The position numbers were made by a program, and so were the translations under genes. The notes beneath the pieces are model-generated. The model did no database searches and was not told the DNA's origin. It was given only the letters and a program-made list of their open reading frames with translations. Of a stretch of 44,395 nt of DNA, positions 29,934 to 38,700 are shown in pieces. The stretch is from an uncultured Mollicutes bacterium. Its GTDB lineage: Bacteria; Bacillota_I; Bacilli_A; RF39; UBA660. Where the stretch lies: positions 1-44,395 of the forward strand of contig CANTCS010000011.1 of assembly GCA_947652375.1 (NCBI GenBank). Reading direction: 5' to 3'. How positions within the stretch are numbered: position 1 is the first letter of the stretch; each line of letters starts with the position of its first letter.

Positions 29934-30538
29934 ATTTACCAACTAAAATTACTGTTTTAAGATTATTTTTGACTATTATAATTGTTTTACTTTTATGTAT
30001 ACCTTTTTCATTATTAGGATTTCAGTTTCCTAAGTATGATGTAAATGGTGTTGCTGTGGAACTTAATTATATTATTGCAGGGATAATTTTTATTATTGCT
30101 AGTTTAACTGATTTTTTAGATGGATATTTAGCTCGAAAAAATAATCAAGTTACAGATACTGGAAAGATGCTTGATGCGATTGCTGATAAATTTTTAGTTA
30201 ATCCAATTTTAGTTATTCTTGCTGCTAATGGGTTTATTAATGCAATTATTCCTGTAATAATAATTAGTAGAGATATTATAGTAGATGCTATTAAAATGGA
30301 AGCTGCTAATAAGGGAAAAGTTGTGGCAGCTATCAAGTCTGGCAAATTAAAGACTGCTTCAATGATGGTCGGTTTAGTATTAGTTTTCTTCTATAATTTA
30401 CCATTTGAGTTTATAAATATTAGGGTCGATTTATTTTTATTGTATTTTGCAAGTATTATGTCTGTAATTAGTGCATTTCAATATTTTTATTTAAATAAAG
30501 AAATAATTTTTCCTGATGTTGAAAAAACAATAATTTAA
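29930..30538 (+). CDS. pgsA: CDP-diacylglycerol–glycerol-3-phosphate 3-phosphatidyltransferase
   Basis: NLPTKITVLRLFLT; CDP-alcohol phosphotransferase motif DFLDGYLARKNNQVTDTGKMLDAIADK. Confidence 0.95.
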   Translation: MNLPTKITVLRLFLTIIIVLLLCIPFSLLGFQFPKYDVNGVAVELNYIIAGIIFIIASLTDFLDGYLARKNNQVTDTGKMLDAIADKFLVNPILVILAANGFINAIIPVIIISRDIIVDAIKMEAANKGKVVAAIKSGKLKTASMMVGLVLVFFYNLPFEFINIRVDLFLLYFASIMSVISAFQYFYLNKEIIFPDVEKTII

Positions 30539-30701
30539 GTAATTATTTATTAAAATTCTCTATTTTGTATAGAGAATTTTTTAATTTTTACTGTTTAAAT
30601 TAACTTAAAAAATATAAAACAGTTGTTCGAAAAAAGTTATTGCATTTTCAAAAAATATATTATACAATTATATTGTAAGTTATTTACGAGGAGGAAAATT
30701 A

Positions 30702-31760
30702 ATGGCTGTAAGTAAAGAAGTATCTAAAGATAAAGCTTTAGAACAAGTTTTAAATGATATAGAAAAACAATTTGGAAAAGGATCAATTATGAAGTTAGGT
30801 GATAACAAACATATGAAAGTTGATGTTTGTTCTAGTGGATGTTTATCACTTGATATAGCTTTAGGTGTTGGGGGATATCCTCGTGGAAGAATTATTGAGA
30901 TATATGGACCAGAATCTTCTGGTAAGACTACATTTGCATTACAAGCAATTGCAGAACATCAAAAGGCAGGAGGAAGAGCGGCTTTTATAGATGCTGAGCA
31001 TGCACTTGATCCTGTTTATGCAGAAAGATTAGGAGTTAATATTGATGAGCTTTTATTATCTCAGCCTGATACAGGTGAACAAGCACTTGAGATTTGTGAG
31101 GCTTTAGTTAGAAGTGAGGCATTGAGTATTGTTGTAATAGATTCAGTAGCAGCACTTGTTCCACAAGCAGAAATTGATGGTGAAATGGGAGACTCCCATG
31201 TTGGTTTACAAGCAAGACTAATGTCTCAAGCATTACGTAAATTATCAGGAACAATTAATAAAACTAAGACAACTTGTATTTTCATTAATCAATTACGTGA
31301 AAAGGTAGGAGTAATGTTTGGGAATCCAGAAACTACTCCAGGTGGTAGAGCACTTAAATTTTATTCTACAATTCGTTTAGATATTAGAAGAAATGAACAG
31401 TTAAAAATGGGTGATGGAGTAGTTGGAAATAAAACGACGATTAAGGTTGTAAAAAATAAAGTGGCACCTCCATTTAAAACAGCAGTTGTTGATATTATGT
31501 ATGGTGAAGGTGTATCTAGAGAGGGAGAAATTCTTGATTTAGCTGTGGATGCAGGAATTGTTGATAAAACGGGAGCTTGGTATGCTTATCAAAGTGAAAA
31601 GCTTGGTCAAGGAAAAGAAAATGTTAAATTACTACTTAAAGATAATCAAGAACTTAGAGATGAAATTGAGGTTAAAGTTAGAGAATATTATGATATTGCT
31701 TTTGAAGACTCTACTAGTAGTGGTGCAACTAAAAAAACCTCTAAAAAAGAAGAAAAGTAA
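30702..31760 (+). CDS. recA: Recombinase RecA
   Basis: [69 protein letters not shown]. Confidence 0.99.
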   Translation: MAVSKEVSKDKALEQVLNDIEKQFGKGSIMKLGDNKHMKVDVCSSGCLSLDIALGVGGYPRGRIIEIYGPESSGKTTFALQAIAEHQKAGGRAAFIDAEHALDPVYAERLGVNIDELLLSQPDTGEQALEICEALVRSEALSIVVIDSVAALVPQAEIDGEMGDSHVGLQARLMSQALRKLSGTINKTKTTCIFINQLREKVGVMFGNPETTPGGRALKFYSTIRLDIRRNEQLKMGDGVVGNKTTIKVVKNKVAPPFKTAVVDIMYGEGVSREGEILDLAVDAGIVDKTGAWYAYQSEKLGQGKENVKLLLKDNQELRDEIEVKVREYYDIAFEDSTSSGATKKTSKKEEK

Positions 31761-31777
31761 AATTATAGTGAATTTTA

Positions 31778-31818
31778 TTAGAGCATCTACTTATAAAGAA
31801 GTAGGGGCTTTTTTTATT
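31778..31818 (+). terminator. Terminator after recA
   Basis: Imperfect AGCatCTACTT/AAGTAGggGCT stem followed by T7. Confidence 0.7.
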
Positions 31819-32231
31819 ATTATAATTATTTACTTTTAAATTTTAAAAATTTAGAAATATATGTTTTTAGTTTAAGAGATTTTTATATATAAGTAAATGA
31901 ATTATAGAGTTTTAAAGGATTTTGATCGATATATAATTTATGTAGTTTAAGAGATTATAGTTAAATTTTTTGTAATTTATTATGGTTGTAGGCAAAACAT
32001 TCAATAAATAATTCTTAATTTTGATTTTAAATTTTTTAGTAAAAGACTATTTATTGCGTAAGTATTTAATTTAAAAAAGAGAAACTAGAGTGATTGAATT
32101 TATTTTTTTGGAAAAATGATTATAATTTTTATGCAATATTTAGTAAAGGTTATTTTTAGAAAATATTATAAATTGTGATATATTGAGGTTGTTATAATTA
32201 ATTTGACATATTATTAATTGGAGATGATATA

Positions 32232-33623
32232 TTGAAGAAATTAAAAGAGATTATAGATTATGATTTAGATATTGATATTTATGGAGTTACTGATGATAGT
32301 AGAAGTGTTTCTGATGGGTATCTTTTTGTAGCGACGAAAGGGTATAATGTGGATCATTTCGATTTTATTGAAGATGCTATTAAAAGAGGTTGTTCTTTTG
32401 TTATCTGTGATAGAGATATTTCCTATGATATTCCATATTTAAAAATAGATAATGTTAATGACGTATTTAGAAAGTGTTGTTTAAAGTTTAATAATTTAAA
32501 TTTAGAGGAGTTTAAATTTATTGGAGTAACAGGTACTGATGGTAAAACGACAACAACAACAATTTTAAAAAATATTTTAGATGAGTTTGCTTATATTGGA
32601 ACAAATGGATTAATTATAAATAATGATATAAAAGTAACTGATAATACAACTCCATGTGTATCAGAATTATATAGTTATTTAAAAGATATTGATAATCAAA
32701 AATATAGTGAAGTTGTTATGGAAGTATCAAGTGAAGCTTTATTACATGAGAGAGTAAATGATCTTAAATTTGATATTGTAGGTATAACTAATATAACAGG
32801 TGATCATTTAAACGTTCATGGATCTTTTGAAAATTATTTAAATTGTAAACTAAAATTACTTAGTTTAGTAAAAGATAACGGTTATATTGTTGTAAATGGA
32901 GATGATGATAGTTTACAAAATATTAAGTGTCAAAATGTGTCGACTTTTGGTTTTTTAGAGTGTAATGATTATGTCATTAGAGATGTAAATTATGGTAATG
33001 ACTTTACAGATATATATCTTAGCAATAATTTAGAAAATTTTCATATTAAAAGTCCATACTTAGGTAAATATAATGTATACAATGTTGTTATGGCTTTTAT
33101 TATTGGATTAAAATATGGTGTTTCTAGTGATGTTTTAATTAAAAGAATAGAGAAATTAAAACCTATAAGAGGAAGATGTGAATTTTTAGATTTTGGACAA
33201 AACTATAAGATAGTTCTAGATTATGCCCATACTATTAACGGTATAAAAAATATTTTAAATACATTTAATGATTCTAAAAGATTAATTACTATTACTGGGG
33301 CTGCAGGAGGTCGTGATAGGGAAAAAAGGAATATTATTGGAAATATGGTTATGGATAAAAGTGATATAGCTATATTTACAATGGACGACCCTCGATTTGA
33401 AGATGTTAACCTTATAATTGATGAAATGGTTGGAAAAAGAAAAGATTATGTGAGGTTTCAAGATAGAGAAGAAGCAATTTTTTATGCTTTAAGTATAGCA
33501 GAGGAAGATGATATTGTATTAATTCTTGGTAAAGGTAGAGATAATTATATGGCGATTGGAGATAAAAAAATTAAATATAATGATTATGATGTTGTAGAAA
33601 AATATTTTTTAAATAATAATTAA
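32232..33623 (+). CDS. murE: UDP-N-acetylmuramyl-tripeptide synthetase MurE (TTG start)
   Basis: GVTGTDGKTTTTTIL, EVSSEALLHERV, GDHLNVHGSFENY, DYAHTINGI, specificity motif DDPR. Confidence 0.93.
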   Translation: MKKLKEIIDYDLDIDIYGVTDDSRSVSDGYLFVATKGYNVDHFDFIEDAIKRGCSFVICDRDISYDIPYLKIDNVNDVFRKCCLKFNNLNLEEFKFIGVTGTDGKTTTTTILKNILDEFAYIGTNGLIINNDIKVTDNTTPCVSELYSYLKDIDNQKYSEVVMEVSSEALLHERVNDLKFDIVGITNITGDHLNVHGSFENYLNCKLKLLSLVKDNGYIVVNGDDDSLQNIKCQNVSTFGFLECNDYVIRDVNYGNDFTDIYLSNNLENFHIKSPYLGKYNVYNVVMAFIIGLKYGVSSDVLIKRIEKLKPIRGRCEFLDFGQNYKIVLDYAHTINGIKNILNTFNDSKRLITITGAAGGRDREKRNIIGNMVMDKSDIAIFTMDDPRFEDVNLIIDEMVGKRKDYVRFQDREEAIFYALSIAEEDDIVLILGKGRDNYMAIGDKKIKYNDYDVVEKYFLNNN

Positions 33624-33690
33624 GTTGTTAAAACAAGTTTTTGCTTTAAATATTGAAGCAGAATATGATTTTTTCTTCTTTTTGTTTTCC

Positions 33691-33719
33691 TTGACAAGGT
33701 TATAAATTCAAATTAAAAT
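33691..33719 (+). promoter_or_regulatory. SigA-type promoter upstream of rny
   Basis: TTGACA, 17-nt spacer, TAAAAT. Confidence 0.65.
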
Positions 33720-33764
33720 ATAATTAGATCAGTGTTTTAATTGATCTAGATGGAGGAGTATTTT

Positions 33765-35318
33765 ATGGATAAAATTTTGTTCTCCATTTTACTTATTATA
33801 TTAGGCTTAGTTTTGGGCTTAGTTGTATCCTTTATAATTAATTATATTAGAGGAAATTTATTATCAAAGAAAACAGAAGAAATGATTAATAAAACTAAAA
33901 AAGATATAGAAAAATTAAAAAGAGATGCAGCCATTGAACAAAAAGAAGAAGCTCACAAATTAAAAATGGATTTAGATAAAGAAATTCGTGAAAAAAAAGA
34001 TGAACTTAAGCAAAGCGAAAATAGATTATTGCAACGTGAAGAGAGTTTAAATAAACGTGATGAAATGTTTCAAAAACGGGAGTTATCTTTGGATGAACGT
34101 GAAGATAAATTGTCAGAAAGATTAGAAGAAATCCAAAATGAAAAAAGTAAAGTGGAGGAAATAAGGAAAGAACAATTAGATTTATTAGAAAAAATTTCTG
34201 GATTTAGTAAAGAAAAAGCTCGTGATTTGGTAATGGCTAAAACAAAAGAAAGTATGAATAAAGAAATTTCTGAGTATATTAGAGAACGAGAAAATGAAGC
34301 TAAACTGGTTGCTGATAAAAAAGCAAGAGAAATGATTGTTACATCGATGCAAAGATATGCTGCTGATATTGCAAGTGACCAAACTGTTACTGTTGTTGAT
34401 TTACCTAATGAAGAAATGAAAGGTAGAATTATTGGTAGGGAAGGTAGAAATATTAGAACTATTGAAGCTATCACAGGAGTTGATTTAATAATTGATGATA
34501 CTCCAGAGGCGGTAGTTTTATCAAGTTTTGATCCATTAAGAAGAGAGATTGCTAGAGTAACTTTAGAAAGTTTGATAAAAGATGGACGCATTCATCCTAC
34601 TCGAATAGAAGAACTATATGATAAAGTTTGTAAAGATATGAAGAAAAAGATTTTAGAGTATGGTCAAGATACTACTTTTGAATTAGGTCTTACAAAGATT
34701 GATTCAGAATTAATCGAGATTGTTGGAAAGTTGCATTTTAGAACTAGTTATGGGCAAAATGCGTTACAACATTCTAAGGAAGTAGCAGAACTTTCAGGAA
34801 TACTTGCTGGGGAATTAGGTGAGAATATTCAACTTGCTAAAAGAGCTGGATTATTACATGATATTGGTAAAGCTATTGACCATGAAGTTGAGGGTAGTCA
34901 TGTTGAATTGGGAGTAGAAATTGCGAAAAAATTTAAAGAAAATGATATTGTAATTAATGCAATTGCGTCTCATCATGGAGATATCCAACCTACAAGTGTT
35001 ATTTCTTCAATTGTTGCGATAGCAGATGCTTTATCAGCATCTCGCCCAGGAGCTCGTAATGATTCTTTAGAAAATTATATAAAAAGATTATCTCAACTTG
35101 AAGAAGTTGGTAATGAAATAAGTGGTGTTGAAAAGACTTATGCTGTTCAAGCGGGAAGAGAACTTAGAGTTGTTGTTAAACCAGAAGAGGTTGATGATTT
35201 GGAAGCGCATCGTATTGCACGTGAAGTTAAGGAAAAAATTGAAGCTAATTTAAAGTATCCTGGTACAATAAAAATTACTGTTGTTCGTGAAACGCGAGCA
35301 ATTGAAGAAGCAAAATAA
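33765..35318 (+). CDS. rny: Ribonuclease Y
   Basis: N-terminal TM, long coiled coil, [35 protein letters not shown] domain [12 protein letters not shown]; start chosen at MDKILF after GGAGG. Confidence 0.97.
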   Translation: MDKILFSILLIILGLVLGLVVSFIINYIRGNLLSKKTEEMINKTKKDIEKLKRDAAIEQKEEAHKLKMDLDKEIREKKDELKQSENRLLQREESLNKRDEMFQKRELSLDEREDKLSERLEEIQNEKSKVEEIRKEQLDLLEKISGFSKEKARDLVMAKTKESMNKEISEYIRERENEAKLVADKKAREMIVTSMQRYAADIASDQTVTVVDLPNEEMKGRIIGREGRNIRTIEAITGVDLIIDDTPEAVVLSSFDPLRREIARVTLESLIKDGRIHPTRIEELYDKVCKDMKKKILEYGQDTTFELGLTKIDSELIEIVGKLHFRTSYGQNALQHSKEVAELSGILAGELGENIQLAKRAGLLHDIGKAIDHEVEGSHVELGVEIAKKFKENDIVINAIASHHGDIQPTSVISSIVAIADALSASRPGARNDSLENYIKRLSQLEEVGNEISGVEKTYAVQAGRELRVVVKPEEVDDLEAHRIAREVKEKIEANLKYPGTIKITVVRETRAIEEAK

Positions 35319-35330
35319 GCTTCTTTTTTT
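35306..35330 (+). terminator. Terminator after rny
   Basis: AGAAGC/GCTTCT stem followed by T7, partly within the rny 3' end. Confidence 0.75.
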
Positions 35331-35376
35331 GTACTGTTCTAATTATTTTTAGAATAATAAAATAGGAGGTGATTTT

Positions 35377-35724
35377 ATAAAACATAATCAATTAAAATTA
35401 TTTTGGAATATTGGAAAATTTACTTGGGATAAGAAAAATAACTGTGAAAATATTATTAGAAAAAGTTCTTCTTTTTTAACTTATTATTATGGCAATACCT
35501 CGAATTTTTCATATGAAAGTATAATTTTTATGAGAAAATTTTATTTATATTTTCCTATTTATTTAAAAAAAATGGAAAAATTAGATTGGAAATTATATTT
35601 AGAATTATTAAAAATAAATAATAAGAAAATATGTTATTTTTATTATAATTTAGCTATTTTTTGTAACTTAAACTTTATAAATTTGAAAGATGTAATTTCA
35701 AGTAAGATTTATTTTAGAATATAA
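35377..35724 (+). CDS. DUF1016/YhcG N-terminal-like standalone protein with apparent non-canonical ATA start
   Basis: Frame open from about 35353: IKHNQLKLFWNIGKFTW...FSYESIIFMRKFYLYFPI...LDWKLYLELLKI resembles DUF1016-N; strong RBS AGGAGGT followed by ATTTT-ATA, no ATG/GTG/TTG near it. Confidence 0.5.
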   Translation: MKHNQLKLFWNIGKFTWDKKNNCENIIRKSSSFLTYYYGNTSNFSYESIIFMRKFYLYFPIYLKKMEKLDWKLYLELLKINNKKICYFYYNLAIFCNLNFINLKDVISSKIYFRI

Positions 35725-35824
35725 TATTTTATTTTGATGATATTTATAAATTAGAACTTGAAAAAAATTTTATTAAGTATATAATAAAGAATATTAATTA
35801 TTAAATTATATGGAGGTGTTTAGG

Positions 35825-36593
35825 ATGTATAAAATTTTTATCGATACAAATATTTTCTTAGATTTTTATCGTTATAATTCTAATGATAATATTCTTGAAA
35901 TAGAAAAAGAATTTAAAAAATATAAAAATTATTTTATTAATACACAGCAATCTTATGATGAATTTTATAGAAATAGAGAAAGAACAATAAATGAATTTAT
36001 AGAAACATTAAAAAAACAAATCATACCGATTTATAATGGTAATTTCTTATCGAGTTTAAGTGGTTTTAATGAATATGTGGAAAGTGTTAAAATGGCTAAT
36101 TGTAAAATAGACAATATGGTGAAAAAAAGTAAAGAATGTTACTAGAGACAAAACATTTCAAGAAAATTTTAATTTTCTTAATAATGAATTTAATCTAAAA
36201 ATTGGTAAGAATCTTATTGTTGTAGAATTTATTTCTGATGCAATAAGATTATTAGGTGATATTTCATCATCTGAATTGGAATTTATTGAAAATTCAATTC
36301 TAATAGAGAAAGAAGTAATAAATGATAGTATTGATAATAATTCTAGTTGGTTATCAATAATTTATAATAGTTTACAGGCTCTTGAAGGAGTTGCTAGTTT
36401 AAGTGATTTATATGATGAAGTTTATAAACTAATTTCTGTTAAATATACTGAAAAATTGACAAATAAAGATATTAAAGCAACGATTAGGGGAGTTTTACAA
36501 CGATATTGTAGTGGTTCTACTTCATATAATAATCGGTTAGACTTATTTGAAAATGTCGATACTGGATGTTGGGCACTTAAGAAAGATAAATAA
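35825..36593 (+). pseudogene. Disrupted PIN-like domain nuclease with C-terminal HTH-like domain
   Basis: IFIDTNIFLDFYR N-terminal PIN motif; frame lost at A7 tract (36122-36128), homologous-looking continuation in another frame (VTRDKTFQENFNFLNNEFNLKIGKNLIVVEFISDAIRLLG...); middle of PIN domain appears absent. Confidence 0.65.
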
Positions 36594-36795
36594 TCTTAGA
36601 AAAGCGGATAATTTTTTTATAAAATCATATTACATTTGTTTTCTATATTAATATTATTTAATTTAATTAGAAATCATTTTTTTTAAAATAAGTAATTTTT
36701 TTATTTATAAATTATTTATTAAAATTTTATTGAGAATGATTTCTTTTTTTGTGTAAAATTATTTTTGTATTTACATTGTCAAAGGTTTGTATTAG

Positions 36796-36824
36796 TTGAC
36801 TATTATGGTAAAAAATAGTAGAAT
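36796..36824 (+). promoter_or_regulatory. SigA-type promoter for tasA-like operon
   Basis: TTGACT, 17-nt spacer, TAGAAT; RBS GAGGAG downstream. Confidence 0.6.
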
Positions 36825-36848
36825 TATATAATAGAGGAGATTATAGTT

Positions 36849-37514
36849 ATGGAAAAGAGAATTGATTCAAAAATAATTGTTATGATTATTTTATTAATTA
36901 CTGTAATTGGACTGTCTATTGGCTATGCAACTTTTTCATCTACACTAACAATTAAGCCAAGTGCGACCTATGTCTCTAATCCAAATAATTTTAAAGTTGA
37001 TTTTTCATCTAGTAATAATTCACTTCGAACAGATCCAATCGTTCCAGTAGGTACTCCTAGTAATGTTTCGGCGACCGAGGCTAAGATACTGAATGTTCCA
37101 GGAGCCAAAGCTATTAGTGGATTAAGTGCAGGATTTACGGAACCTGGACAAAAAGTAGAATATACTTTTTATATTTTAAATACGGGAGAGTTGGAAGCAT
37201 TTTTGAAAAATATTATTTTTAAAAATGCATTAAATTCTACAAGTAATAAATTATGTGAGGCAATGCCAGGTACTACAGTTTCTTTAGTAAATGAAGCATG
37301 TAAGGATATCAATTTAAAAGTAAGAGTTGGAAATGATTTGGAAGTTTTAAAATCTTTAACAAATATCACTTCTCATAATTTAGTGAAAGGAGCTCATGAA
37401 AAAGTTACAGTTATTATTGAATATAATAGTAATGGAGCGAGGGCTGATGGTGATTTTAAAGTAAGTTTTGGGGAAATCGCAATTGATTATAGTTCAACAG
37501 ATAAAGTAAACTAA
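36849..37514 (+). CDS. TasA/camelysin (CalY)-like secreted protein
   Basis: SipW-type signal peptide KIIVMIILLITVIGLSIGYATFSSTLTI; beta-rich ectodomain with TEPGQKVEYTFYILNTGELEAFLKNI; next to SipW-type peptidase. Confidence 0.75.
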   Translation: MEKRIDSKIIVMIILLITVIGLSIGYATFSSTLTIKPSATYVSNPNNFKVDFSSSNNSLRTDPIVPVGTPSNVSATEAKILNVPGAKAISGLSAGFTEPGQKVEYTFYILNTGELEAFLKNIIFKNALNSTSNKLCEAMPGTTVSLVNEACKDINLKVRVGNDLEVLKSLTNITSHNLVKGAHEKVTVIIEYNSNGARADGDFKVSFGEIAIDYSSTDKVN

Positions 37515-37548
37515 AATAGGATAAGAAATACTATTTTGGAGGTAGAGG

Positions 37549-38685
37549 ATGAAAAGAGGGTATAAAAAATTATTTATTTTTGAATTAATTATTTTATTTA
37601 TAATATTTTTAAATAAAATTTTATTCAAGTTAACTAATGAATATAGTTATATTGTTTTTTTGTTCTTTCTATTATTTATATTTAAGCTAATATTTGGCTT
37701 TGAAAAAGATAGGCACAGATATACAAAAAATATAATCATTGAAATTATAATAGAATTATTAATGTTTTTTATACTTTTTTATATATTTGGTTTATTTATA
37801 GGATTTGTTAAAATTAATAATTATTATAATATTAAGGGATTTATTAATTACTTATTACCTCTTGCTTTAATTATAATTTTTAAAGAAAAATTAAGGTATC
37901 AAGTTTTAAATAAAGCAGAAGGGTGTAAATTTTTAGTTTTCTTTAGTTGTTTTATCTTTATAATTTTTGATATTGTTAGAGGGGTATATTTTTATGAAAT
38001 TAATACAAAATATGATTTAATCTTATTTTTATCTTTGAACTTATTTCCTGCTATTAGTAATAATATATTATGTTCTTATATTAGTTTAACTACTGGTTAT
38101 AAACCAAGTATTATTTATCTATTGATAATACAATTATATAAATATTTAATTCCAATAGTTCCTGATATCGATAATTATTTAACTTCTTTAATAGAAATTT
38201 TATTACCTATTGTAATTTGCTATAGACTTTATAATTTATATGATACTGTAAATGATAAGGAATTAATTCGAGAAAGGGAAAGATTTAAATATGCTCCTTT
38301 AATTATTACAACTTTTATAATAATAATTTTAGTTTATTTTGTTTCTGGTTATTTTAAATATCATGCTATTGCTATTGCTAGTGGAAGTATGAATCCTAAA
38401 ATAAATAAAGGGGATATTGTTATAGTTGAAAAAATAGATAAAGATAATAAGATAAAAAAACTAAAAAAAGGGATGATTATTGCCTATAAATACAATGGAG
38501 TTACTATTGTACATAGAATTATAAAAGTAGTTAATCTGAATGGAGAAAATATTATTTATACAAAAGGGGATTCAAATATTAATGAAGATAAATATATTGT
38601 AAAGGAAAATATGATAGAGGGTAAAGTTAACTTTATAATTAGATATTTAGGTTGGCCTGTTGTTTGGCTAAATGAATCTATTTAA
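37549..38685 (+). CDS. SipW-type (S26B, Ser/His) signal peptidase I with multi-TM N-terminal extension
   Basis: AIASGSMNPKINKGDIVIVEK, GMIIAYKYNGVTIVHRIIKV, YTKGDSNINED; about 8-9 hydrophobic segments N-terminal to the catalytic domain. Confidence 0.85.
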   Translation: MKRGYKKLFIFELIILFIIFLNKILFKLTNEYSYIVFLFFLLFIFKLIFGFEKDRHRYTKNIIIEIIIELLMFFILFYIFGLFIGFVKINNYYNIKGFINYLLPLALIIIFKEKLRYQVLNKAEGCKFLVFFSCFIFIIFDIVRGVYFYEINTKYDLILFLSLNLFPAISNNILCSYISLTTGYKPSIIYLLIIQLYKYLIPIVPDIDNYLTSLIEILLPIVICYRLYNLYDTVNDKELIRERERFKYAPLIITTFIIIILVYFVSGYFKYHAIAIASGSMNPKINKGDIVIVEKIDKDNKIKKLKKGMIIAYKYNGVTIVHRIIKVVNLNGENIIYTKGDSNINEDKYIVKENMIEGKVNFIIRYLGWPVVWLNESI

Positions 38686-38700
38686 AGGAGGAAGAATAAA

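Noticed and set aside
31549-31839. Plus-strand 96-aa ORF overlapping recA 3' end
   Set aside because: Alternate frame of recA running through its terminator.
34070-34591. Minus-strand 173-aa and 65-aa ORFs
   Set aside because: Antisense to rny, a well-conserved gene.
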